Assembly (NCBI GenBank): GCA_903863035.1
Contig: CAIPAT010000028.1
Location: 1 to 41,988 of the forward strand
Length of the DNA: 41,988 nt
Direction of reading: 5' to 3'
Source of the DNA: an uncultured Lentisphaeria bacterium
GTDB lineage: Bacteria > Verrucomicrobiota > Lentisphaeria > Victivallales > Victivallaceae
This document shows, piece after piece, positions 26,864-34,813 of the stretch (position 1 is its first letter; each line of letters begins with the position of its first letter). Made by a program: the position numbers and the translations under genes. The notes beneath the pieces are model-generated. The model was not told the origin of the DNA and ran no database searches. It saw only the letters and a list, made by a program, of their open reading frames with translations.

Positions 26864-27529
26864 ATGGACTTTACAATTAAAGATGTTTCAGTATTGCTAA
26901 CCAGGCCTGAAAAAGAGATTCAGAATTTGATTAAGGCTAATGAGATTCCTTATCAAATCATTAACGATAAATACTTTTTCAATAAACAGCAAATAGTGGA
27001 ATGGGCGTTAATCCGGAATATTCCGATTAATATATCGAATCATAGTAATATGAGCGAATATCAGATTAAGGCATTGAATACGATTCTTGATCAGAATTCC
27101 TTTTATTATGATTGCGCGCTCACGGAGGAGTCCTATCTGGAGCAGATGCTGGGCATGGTGCATCTGGACGCGAACGTTGACAAGGCCATTATCATTCAAC
27201 TGCTGAAGAACCGCGAAGCCCTGATGAGCACGGCCATCGGCAACGGCATCAGCCTGCCGCATCCGCGGATCCCGCTGATGGTGGGGCGCAATCCGCTGAT
27301 TAATTTTTTCTTCCCGCAGCGCCCGCTGGATTTAAAATCTATAGACGGGAAGCCGGTGCATACGATCATCCTGCTGGTCTCCCAGACGATTAAACAGCAC
27401 TTGAGTCTGCTGGCTCATTTGAGTTTTATGCTTTCACAGGAAACATTCCGTGCTGCACTGGAAAACCGGCTCAGCAGCCAGGATCTGCTTGATATAATAA
27501 ATCATATTGAGAGCACGAGGGGCGCATGA
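26864..27529 (+). CDS. HTH-EIIA regulator of Ehr locus 2 (excisionase-type HTH plus PTS EIIA)
   Basis: A 221-aa paralogue of the protein at 14595 with the same two-domain layout. Residues 1-52 are the excisionase-like HTH (IKDVSVLLTRPEKEIQNLIK, wing IPYQIINDKYFFNKQQIVEW). Residues about 72-218 are the EIIA type 2 domain with phospho-acceptor His133 in GNGISLPHPRIP. The recognition helix differs strongly from copy 1, so the two probably bind different or diverged sites. The HyfB-like gene starts 4 nt after its stop, so regulator and complex are co-transcribed. No other PTS gene is in the window, which favours a regulatory and not a transport role. Confidence 0.87.
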   Translation: MDFTIKDVSVLLTRPEKEIQNLIKANEIPYQIINDKYFFNKQQIVEWALIRNIPINISNHSNMSEYQIKALNTILDQNSFYYDCALTEESYLEQMLGMVHLDANVDKAIIIQLLKNREALMSTAIGNGISLPHPRIPLMVGRNPLINFFFPQRPLDLKSIDGKPVHTIILLVSQTIKQHLSLLAHLSFMLSQETFRAALENRLSSQDLLDIINHIESTRGA

Positions 27530-27533
27530 TAAT

Positions 27534-29504
27534 ATGGATCTGTTTTTTTACTCTTTAGCAATACAATTGTCAGCCTTGATCGCCGTGGCTCTGCTGCGCA
27601 GCAACCGGGCAGCATCAGCGGCGGTGCATCTGCTGCTGCTCGCCGGATTAGTTTCCGGATTTGTTTCCACGCTTTCCGCCCTGATTTTCCCTGCTGACCA
27701 ACCGCTAAGCTTCAATATTTATGGAGTACCGCCCGACCTGTTCAGGTTTGATGCGCTGGGACTCTATTTTCTGGCGATTGTTCAACTGGTCGCTATTCCG
27801 ACCACCATTTACAGTTATTCATCGCTCAAACATTATATCGATAAAGGCAAATCAGTAAAACAGTTGCTGGCGGTTTATCCGATATTGCTTGTTGCAACTC
27901 AATTGACGGTGGTTTCCAATCACTCCATTTTATTTCTGGTCTGCTGGGAATTGATGAGTACCGCAGCCTACCTCGGCATGGTCTTCGAAAAAGAGAAAAA
28001 GGATGTTCAAACCGGAAGTTTCTATTACCTGGTAATGAATCATGTGGTGGTTTTTATTCTTTACGTCTTTTTCTTTCTGCTGCACCGCCATTCCGGCAGC
28101 TGGCTGTTCAGCGACTTTCATGTTTCGCCGGACACGGGCAGTTTATTCATCCTGCTCTATGTATTGGCATTGATCGCGTTCGGCATGAAAGCCGGTTTTA
28201 TGCCGTTCCACTTCTGGCTTCCCCGGGCGCATCCGATCGCGCCTGCTGTCTTCAGTTCGTTTCTTTCCGGCATAATTATCAAAACCGGGATCTATGGGAT
28301 TTTACGGACATTTCAATTCCTTAATCCGACGCCGGAATGGCTGGGCTGGGTGGTGCTGGCGGGGAGCATGATCAGCGCGATATTCGGGGTATGGTATGCC
28401 CTGGCCCAGCACGATATTAAACGGCTGCTCGCGTATCACTCGGTCGAGAATATCGGCATCATCGGCATTGGCATCGGCATCGGCTTCATCGGTTCGGCTT
28501 ATCAGTCACTGCCGGTGCAGGTGCTTGGTTTCGGCGGTGCGCTGCTGCATACGCTCAACCATGCGATTTTTAAAAGTCTGCTGTTCATCGGCAGCGGCGT
28601 GATTTATCAAAATCTGGGAACACGGAACATTGAACTGATGGGCGGGCTGGCGCGGCGCGGAAGGTTTTTTGCGATCTTATTCCTGGTCGGCTCCGTCGCG
28701 ATCAGCGGTATTCCGCCGCTTAACGGCTTTATTTCCGAGTTTATCATCTTCAACGGTTTTTTCACCACGGCGCGGGAATTGAAAAACTACTACCCGCTGC
28801 TGATGCTGATTTCAACGGTCGGCCTGGCGTTTGTCGGCGGCCTGGCGGTGGCCTGTTTCACCAAAATCAATTCGATCATGTTTCTAGGCGATGAACGCAA
28901 AGAGATAAAACATTTTCACGTTTCGGTTTATGATTATCTTTCGCTGGGAATATTCGCGCTGCTGTGTGCGGCAATCGGATTTTATCCGCAACCGTTCGTC
29001 CGCGTGATTAATGACGTCCTGAACCGTGCGTTTATTCCGGGAAACAGCTCGTCTGCACTGCTGAACATCAACTGGTTCTATATCAGCCTGATTTTCCTGG
29101 CAATACTGGCCGGATTTATTCTGATTTATATCTGGAAACGGGGTATGAACAAAAAATACGGCAGAAAAATTTTGCCGGCCTGGGGTTGCGGTTACGAGCG
29201 GCTGAACCCGAGAATGCAATATACTGCATCTTCTTTTGCCGACCAGCTTAACACCATTGCAAAAACCGTATTGGGGTATCATAAGAAAATTAAACCGCCG
29301 GCGGAAATTTTCCCCGCTAAAAATAAATTTGAAAGCCATGCGGATGATTTCGTTGACTCAAAAATAATTCTGCCGTGGTTCAAAAAAATCAACACATTCA
29401 TTTCCCGGATTGAGTTATTGAATTACTCTGATATCCGGTATTACGTCGCGTTCATTTTGATAATAATATCAATTTACAGTCTGATAGGTTTCTTATGGAT
29501 TTGA
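27534..29504 (+). CDS. Ehr complex antiporter-like subunit, HyfB/NuoL-like (copy 2)
   Basis: Polytopic antiporter-like subunit (656 aa). The ATG at 27534 is preceded by GAGGGG 11 bases upstream; a start at 27507 lies inside the regulator and is less likely. The charges are kept: Glu139 in CWELMSTAAYLG, Lys219 in GMKAGFMPFHFWLPRAH, Lys250 in IIIKTGIYGIL and the lysine in NHAIFKSLLF. The HyfB-type C-terminal signature is WGCGYERLNPRMQYTASSFA. A longer charged segment precedes the final helix. It overlaps the next gene by 10 nt. Confidence 0.9.
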   Translation: MDLFFYSLAIQLSALIAVALLRSNRAASAAVHLLLLAGLVSGFVSTLSALIFPADQPLSFNIYGVPPDLFRFDALGLYFLAIVQLVAIPTTIYSYSSLKHYIDKGKSVKQLLAVYPILLVATQLTVVSNHSILFLVCWELMSTAAYLGMVFEKEKKDVQTGSFYYLVMNHVVVFILYVFFFLLHRHSGSWLFSDFHVSPDTGSLFILLYVLALIAFGMKAGFMPFHFWLPRAHPIAPAVFSSFLSGIIIKTGIYGILRTFQFLNPTPEWLGWVVLAGSMISAIFGVWYALAQHDIKRLLAYHSVENIGIIGIGIGIGFIGSAYQSLPVQVLGFGGALLHTLNHAIFKSLLFIGSGVIYQNLGTRNIELMGGLARRGRFFAILFLVGSVAISGIPPLNGFISEFIIFNGFFTTARELKNYYPLLMLISTVGLAFVGGLAVACFTKINSIMFLGDERKEIKHFHVSVYDYLSLGIFALLCAAIGFYPQPFVRVINDVLNRAFIPGNSSSALLNINWFYISLIFLAILAGFILIYIWKRGMNKKYGRKILPAWGCGYERLNPRMQYTASSFADQLNTIAKTVLGYHKKIKPPAEIFPAKNKFESHADDFVDSKIILPWFKKINTFISRIELLNYSDIRYYVAFILIIISIYSLIGFLWI

Positions 29505-30421
29505 ACACATTAGCTCAGGGAATTTTTGCATTGCTGACCATTCTGGTGCTGGCGCCGCTTTTCGCGGGAGTCATCAACAAGCAGAAAGCAATCTTCACCG
29601 GCAGAATCGGTGCGCCGGTGGTGCAGCCGTACTATGAGTTGAAGCGGCTTTTACGGAAGGAAACGATCAACGCGAGCAGTTCATCGTTTATCAGCGACAT
29701 TGCACCGGCCGTCAATCTGATTGCAATGGTCGTCGCCGCGGCCATGCTGCCGGTCGGTTTCATGAAACCATTGATCAGTTTTGAAGGGGACATTATTTTA
29801 TTCGCTTATGTACTGGGACTTGCCAGGTTTTTCCAGATTCTCGCGGCAATGGACATCGGCAGTTCCTTTGAAGGCATGGGCGCATCGCGCGAAGCTACTT
29901 TCGCGGTGTTCGCCGAACCGATTTTCTTCTTTACCATCGGCAGCGTCGCGTTTGCTGACAATCTCACGTCCATTTATGATATTTATCACTCGATAAGACT
30001 GGACAATGTTACTTACATCGTGTTTATCGTTGTCTGTTCAATCTCCGTCTTGATTCTGGCGGTTACGGAATGTTCGCGCATGCCGATTGACGATCCCAAT
30101 ACGCATTTGGAGTTGACGATGATTCACGAAGTAATGATTCTCGATAATTCCGGAGTGGATTTGTTTCTGTATCAATATTCCAGCTATGTCAAGCTGTGTA
30201 TTTACGCCATTGTTGAAGCATCTTTATTTTATCCCTTTGCAGTACAGAACAGTTATGTCGCAGTTATAATTTTTATGGTGGTTATTGCCGTCCTGGCCAC
30301 GACATTAGCGGTGGTTGAAACGGTAACCGCCCGGTTTAAGTTGAAGTTTGTTCCGCAGTACCTGCTGTTTGCCACGGCAATCGGGGTATTGAATCTGTTA
30401 ATTTACACATTTACAAAATAG
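29495..30421 (+). CDS. Ehr complex membrane subunit, HyfC/NuoH-like (copy 2)
   Basis: NuoH-family subunit (308 aa). The conserved loops are SSFEGMGASREATFAVFAEP (123-142) and SRMPIDDPNTHLELTMIHE (194-212). It diverges from copy 1 in helices and termini while these loops are almost unchanged, which indicates that the channel function is kept. It starts within the end of the HyfB-like gene (10-nt overlap), and the HyfE-like gene follows after 9 nt. Confidence 0.92.
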   Translation: MDLNTLAQGIFALLTILVLAPLFAGVINKQKAIFTGRIGAPVVQPYYELKRLLRKETINASSSSFISDIAPAVNLIAMVVAAAMLPVGFMKPLISFEGDIILFAYVLGLARFFQILAAMDIGSSFEGMGASREATFAVFAEPIFFFTIGSVAFADNLTSIYDIYHSIRLDNVTYIVFIVVCSISVLILAVTECSRMPIDDPNTHLELTMIHEVMILDNSGVDLFLYQYSSYVKLCIYAIVEASLFYPFAVQNSYVAVIIFMVVIAVLATTLAVVETVTARFKLKFVPQYLLFATAIGVLNLLIYTFTK

Positions 30422-30430
30422 AAAGCCGTT

Positions 30431-31063
30431 ATGCAGAATGTCCTGAGTATAATCTTTTGTTTATCGCTGTTTTACCTCGCGGTTACCTCGCGGGTGAAAA
30501 CCTATGTCACCGTGCTGCAGCTTCAGGGTATTATCCTGACAGCGCTGCTGCTGTATCCTTTGATTGACCATTTTTCTGTTCCAGCCTTAATTCTCCCGGC
30601 AACATTGTTTATCGTTAAAGTTTATCTGATCCCGAAATATATCAAAAAAATACTGCTGGACCTTGACATAAAACGCATAATTGAACCGACCATCCAGCAA
30701 TTTTCATTTTTGCTGCTGGTGATTTCCACCATGACGGTGATATTTGTCGCTGCCAACATTTTGTCTAAGAGCACGGGGATAGAAACCATCCCGTTTGCCA
30801 GCGGTTTTTCGGCGGTGGCGGTCGGAATGTTTATCATTATATTCAGAAAGAAACTGATAATTCATGTCGCGGGATTTCTAGTGTTGGAAAACGGCATCTT
30901 TTTGTTTGGCTCCACCATAGCGTCAAAACTCCCGATGATGATTGAGCTGGGCTCGCTGCTGGATATTTTCGTCGTCGTCTTCTTAATGGGGATCGCGTTA
31001 AACAAAATCAGTTCGACGCTTTCCGGATTCGAAGTAACCGCGTTGAGGAGGCTGAAAGACTGA
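30431..31063 (+). CDS. Ehr complex membrane subunit, HyfE-like (copy 2)
   Basis: Small membrane subunit (210 aa) with about six helices. The NuoK-like glutamate is Glu153 in FLVLENGIFLFG, preceded by FRKKLIIHVAGF as in copy 1. The stop overlaps the next start by one base (TGATG). The surrounding sequence is visibly more AT-rich than copy 1. Confidence 0.87.
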   Translation: MQNVLSIIFCLSLFYLAVTSRVKTYVTVLQLQGIILTALLLYPLIDHFSVPALILPATLFIVKVYLIPKYIKKILLDLDIKRIIEPTIQQFSFLLLVISTMTVIFVAANILSKSTGIETIPFASGFSAVAVGMFIIIFRKKLIIHVAGFLVLENGIFLFGSTIASKLPMMIELGSLLDIFVVVFLMGIALNKISSTLSGFEVTALRRLKD

Positions 31064-32511
31064 TGTTATTACTTGCCATTTTAATTCCTTTAATCGCGGC
31101 GGCTGCATGTTATTTTATTAAAAGTATTCGTGCCCAATATTATATTTCGCTGACTGTAAGCGTGCTGCATCTTTCATTTTCGTTCAGCCTGTTTATGGGC
31201 TGGTATCGCCCCGGCGAATTTATTCTATTCAGCGCGGATTCGCTCAGCCAGTTGATTCTGCTGGTACTGTCTAATGTTTATTTCTGGGTGGTGCTGGTTT
31301 CTTTTGCCTACTTGACGCGAACGGCGGCATCGCACTCGGTATCCGGGAGAAGATATTATTTTCTGCTGCTCAACTTCTATCTGTTTGCCAATACCGCCGC
31401 GATTCTCAGCAATAATTTCGGCATGTACTGGGTGGCCTCGGAAGCTACGACTTTAAGCGTGGCCCCGCTGATCTATTACTACCGCAATGAAGAGGCGCTC
31501 GAAGCGATGTGGAAATACCTGTTTCTGGTTTCGCTCGGCATCGCTTTTGCCTTTATCGGAATTTTATTTCTTATGCTTTCGTCCAATGGAACCGTGCTTG
31601 AAGGGCGGCAGTTGTTTTTTACCGAGTTCGCCGAAAAATCGGCGCTGTTGAATCCGATCTGGCTGAAAGCGAGCTTTATTTTTATCTTTGTCGGGATGAG
31701 CACGAAAATAGGTATTGCGCCGATGCACGCCGCCGACGTTGACGCCACCAGTAATTCTCCGAGTCCGGTTGCCGCGCTGATGGCCGGTTCGCTGCGTATA
31801 ACGGCACTGCTCGGGGTGATGCGGATTTTTCAAATTGTAACCCCATCGTCAATTCACGGATTTGCGCAGACAATATTGATCATCGGCGGGTTATTTTCTC
31901 TTTTCGTCGCTTTCGTTTTTATGTTTAAAGTTAAGAATTACAAACGGCTGCTCGCATATTCCAGCGTTGAGCATTTGGGCATAATAACTTTAGCCATCGG
32001 CATCGGCGGCCTGGCGTTTGTCGGCGCCATGTATCACATTGTTTATAATTCGATCTGCAAAGTAGTTTTGTTTTTTATTGCGGGCAACGTGCATCGCGAA
32101 TTCAAAACCAGAGAAATTGCCGGCGTAAGTTCAGTTATGAATTTAATGCCATGGACCGGCTGGCTGTTTCTGCTGGCGTTTTTCGCTATTTCCGCTATTC
32201 CGCCGTTCGGTATTTTTTTCAGCGAACTGATGATTTTTGAGGGTATGCTTTTCTCCGGAAAACCATGGATACTGGTCGTCACCATGTTTTTCATGCTTTT
32301 CATTTTTATTAATATGGGCCGTGCGCTGTTCCAGATGCTGTACCGGAAAAGCGAGGATGAAGTTGTATTGAAAGAGCCTGAGCGTTTTGATATTACCCAT
32401 TTTGCGTCAATTGCATTGCTGATTGCAGTGATCGTTATTGCGGTTGCATCGCCGGATATTTTGCGCGAACACATTTTAAGTATTTCAAAAGATTTCGGGA
32501 TTAAATTATGA
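31063..32511 (+). CDS. Ehr complex antiporter-like subunit, HyfF/NuoN-like, altered loop (copy 2)
   Basis: Second antiporter-like subunit (482 aa). Glu127 (YWVASEATTL), Lys215 (GMSTKIGIAPM) and the later lysine in NSICKVVLFF are kept. The loop after TM7, normally HTWLPDAH and then APSP, reads HAADVDATSNSPSP (222-235): the WLP and the second histidine are lost, with D and A retained. Copy 1 keeps WLPDA. This loop is near the ion path in antiporter-like subunits, so copy 2 may differ in coupling. It overlaps the large-subunit gene by 4 nt. Confidence 0.88.
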   Translation: MLLLAILIPLIAAAACYFIKSIRAQYYISLTVSVLHLSFSFSLFMGWYRPGEFILFSADSLSQLILLVLSNVYFWVVLVSFAYLTRTAASHSVSGRRYYFLLLNFYLFANTAAILSNNFGMYWVASEATTLSVAPLIYYYRNEEALEAMWKYLFLVSLGIAFAFIGILFLMLSSNGTVLEGRQLFFTEFAEKSALLNPIWLKASFIFIFVGMSTKIGIAPMHAADVDATSNSPSPVAALMAGSLRITALLGVMRIFQIVTPSSIHGFAQTILIIGGLFSLFVAFVFMFKVKNYKRLLAYSSVEHLGIITLAIGIGGLAFVGAMYHIVYNSICKVVLFFIAGNVHREFKTREIAGVSSVMNLMPWTGWLFLLAFFAISAIPPFGIFFSELMIFEGMLFSGKPWILVVTMFFMLFIFINMGRALFQMLYRKSEDEVVLKEPERFDITHFASIALLIAVIVIAVASPDILREHILSISKDFGIKL

Positions 32512-33986
32512 GTTCATTACAAATACAGAATAATCAATGTTTCCGGTTAGAGGAAATTATTTTTTCAGATAAAAATAATTTCTTAAAAATTGTTTCGGAA
32601 CATTTAGCGAACGGCTTCAGGATGATCGGGCTCTTCCCCCCCGACAAAAGCAAGCCTGGCAAAATCATTGCAGTACTGGCAAATTCCGGTTCATCCGAGC
32701 TGTGCATTACCGGCGGAGAGTTTCCCCGGGACAAATTGGAATTCGAGAGTTGGGCCGTTTCATTTCCGCAGACTAATTATTTTGAATGTGAACTCGCGGA
32801 AAATTATGGCTATATCCCGCTAAATCACCCGTGGCTCCGCCCGGTGAGAAAGCAGAATATGATTGCCGGCGGCAAGGCGTATCAATTTTATAAACTTGAA
32901 GGCGATGAAGTTCATGAAGTGGCTGTCGGGCCGATTCATGCCGGCGTTATTGAGCCGGGGCATTTCAGATTTCAGTGCCACGGGGAACTGGTTTACAATC
33001 TAGAAATAAATTTAGGTTATCAGCATCGCGGTGTTGAAGCGTTGTTCCTGGAAGCAGACCGGAACCGGCGGATTATGCTTGCCGAATCAATTGCCGGAGA
33101 TACGGTGATCGGTCATATTTGCACGCACTGCAATATCATCGAAAGCTTATCAAATACACCAATAAGCCTGCGCGCTCAAGTCATCCGCTCCATTGCCGAA
33201 GAACTTGAACGAACTGCCATGCATTTAGCCGGCCTGGGCGGCGCGGCCAATGACATCGGACTGGCGCTGGCCGCATCCTCCTACGGCAGATTGCGGACTC
33301 TGGTCATCAACAGCCTGGCGGACCTGTCCGGGTCCAGATTCGGCCGCGGCTTGTTTGTTTACGGCGGGGTGCGCTTTGATTTTGACAGTGAAAATATAAA
33401 TCTTATAATAAAAAAATTGCATACCGTAAGAAATGACGTAAAGGTTATCAATGACTTTTTGTTTTCTTCGACCGGCGCACTGGTGCGTTTTGAAAAGACC
33501 GGCGCGGTTTCTCAAGATTCAGCTTTAAAAATCGGTCTGGTCGGGCTGGCCGCGCGCTCCTGCGGTATTGAACTGGATACGCGCATAAATTATCCATATG
33601 GCGCTTACCGCTATTTTCCGGTTTCGCAGATAACATTATCCACCGGCGATGTTTTTGCGCGGTCACGGCTGCGTGCTTTGGAGATTGATGAATCGCTCCG
33701 CTTTATTTTTGAACAGCTGGAAAATCTGCCGGAAGGGGAGACCAAAACAGCAGTCGGCGACGCCGAGCCGGATTCCGGGGTAGTCGCAATAACTGAAGGC
33801 TGGCGCGGCGAAGTCGTTCACATTGCCGTTACCGATGAACAAGGCAGGATCGCCCAGTATAAAATTAAAGATCCGTCATTCAACAATTGGTATGGCTTGA
33901 GCCTGGCGTTGCGCAAAACAGAAATTTCGGATTTTCCGCTGTGTAATAAAAGTTTTGATTTGTCCTATGCCGGCCATGATTTGTAA
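32508..33986 (+). CDS. Ehr complex large subunit, HycE/NuoCD-like, no NiFe ligands (copy 2)
   Basis: NuoC-NuoD fusion (492 aa) paralogous to the protein at 20300. The hallmark HEVAVGPIHAGVIEPGHFRF is at 136-155. The first NiFe motif reads ESIAGDT (Ala196 and Thr199 in place of cysteines), and the C-terminal motif reads DLSYAG (Ser486 and Gly489). All four ligands are therefore missing. A nearby ICTHC (Cys205, Cys208) is off-register and not a substitute. The protein ends at DL like copy 1, with no processing tail. The N-terminal 100 residues are the most diverged part relative to copy 1. Confidence 0.92.
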   Translation: MSSLQIQNNQCFRLEEIIFSDKNNFLKIVSEHLANGFRMIGLFPPDKSKPGKIIAVLANSGSSELCITGGEFPRDKLEFESWAVSFPQTNYFECELAENYGYIPLNHPWLRPVRKQNMIAGGKAYQFYKLEGDEVHEVAVGPIHAGVIEPGHFRFQCHGELVYNLEINLGYQHRGVEALFLEADRNRRIMLAESIAGDTVIGHICTHCNIIESLSNTPISLRAQVIRSIAEELERTAMHLAGLGGAANDIGLALAASSYGRLRTLVINSLADLSGSRFGRGLFVYGGVRFDFDSENINLIIKKLHTVRNDVKVINDFLFSSTGALVRFEKTGAVSQDSALKIGLVGLAARSCGIELDTRINYPYGAYRYFPVSQITLSTGDVFARSRLRALEIDESLRFIFEQLENLPEGETKTAVGDAEPDSGVVAITEGWRGEVVHIAVTDEQGRIAQYKIKDPSFNNWYGLSLALRKTEISDFPLCNKSFDLSYAGHDL

Positions 33987-34013
33987 GTAAAATATCGGGA
34001 GAATGGTGATTTT

Positions 34014-34760
34014 ATGATAGATGCAATAAAGCTGAGAATACTTCAGGGCGACCCCATTGTTCACGATGTGAAAAACGCGAATTTACCCAAATTATTTCGC
34101 GGTCTGCCGACTATTGCAGATAAGCCATGTCCCGCAGGCTGCGATAAATGCGCGGCGGTATGCCCGGTACGGGCCGTCACGGCAGCCCCTGTAAAAATCG
34201 ATCTGGGACGCTGTACTTTCTGCCCGTTATGCGAAGAGGCCTGCCCTGAAAAATTAATCCACTACACCAATAATTATCATATCGCATCAGATAAAAGAGA
34301 AAATTTAATTGTCACTAAAGACACAAAAACGATCACTCCGGCCCGGGCAGCAAAAAAAATCCGGGATTATTTCGGCAAGTCGCTGAAGCTGAGACAGGTT
34401 TCCGCCGGGGGCTGCAACGGCTGCGAACTGGAGTTGAACGCCTTGAACAATGTGAATTTTGACATGGGCCGGTTCGGCATTGAATTCGTCGCTTCCCCGC
34501 GCCATGCGGACGGTATTGTAATTACCGGTCCGATCACTCGGAATATGTCCAATCCGCTGAAAATCTGCTATGAAGCAGTTCCCGGCCCCAAAATAATCAT
34601 CCTCGCCGGCACTTGTTCAATTGCCGGCCATGTCTTTGAAAATTCCGATCAAGTGCAACGGAAATTCCTGGAGGAAAATAAGATAGACCTCTACATTCCG
34701 GGTTGTCCGCCGCATCCGCTGACTTTCATCACCGGCATTCTCAGTTTCATCGGCAGATAG
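34014..34760 (+). CDS. Ehr complex small subunit: ferredoxin domain plus HycG/NuoB-like domain (copy 2)
   Basis: Iron-sulfur subunit (248 aa). The NuoB-like module keeps Cys134, Cys137, Cys201 and Cys231. The second ferredoxin motif is normal (Cys67/70/73/77). The first is spaced C-x3-C-x2-C-x3-C (Cys39/43/46/50, in CPAGCDKCAAVCP), one residue longer than in copy 1; it can still hold a cluster but may shift its potential. It is clearly homologous to the copy 1 protein over its full length, with many differences, so the duplication is old. It starts 27 nt after the large subunit and closes the locus. Confidence 0.92.
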   Translation: MIDAIKLRILQGDPIVHDVKNANLPKLFRGLPTIADKPCPAGCDKCAAVCPVRAVTAAPVKIDLGRCTFCPLCEEACPEKLIHYTNNYHIASDKRENLIVTKDTKTITPARAAKKIRDYFGKSLKLRQVSAGGCNGCELELNALNNVNFDMGRFGIEFVASPRHADGIVITGPITRNMSNPLKICYEAVPGPKIIILAGTCSIAGHVFENSDQVQRKFLEENKIDLYIPGCPPHPLTFITGILSFIGR

Positions 34761-34772
34761 TTATGGGAGTAC

Positions 34773-34802
34773 CGGGACTATGGGAAACTGCCATCAGTCC
34801 CG
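34773..34802. terminator. Terminator between Ehr locus 2 and convergent aldo/keto reductase
   Basis: CGGGACT (34773-34779) pairs with AGTCCCG (34796-34802), continued by ATGG/CCAT after a one-base bulge, with loop GAAACTG. It sits 12 bases after the end of locus 2 and 11 bases before the end of the opposite gene. U-tracts are weak on either side (TATAATAA). It probably serves both directions. Confidence 0.6.
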
Positions 34803-34813
34803 TATAATAACCG

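Noticed and set aside
33120..33131. CxxC (Cys205, Cys208) in copy 2 large subunit as a replacement NiFe site
   Set aside because: It is nine residues off the ligand position, is absent from copy 1 and lacks a partner CxxC at the C-terminus.
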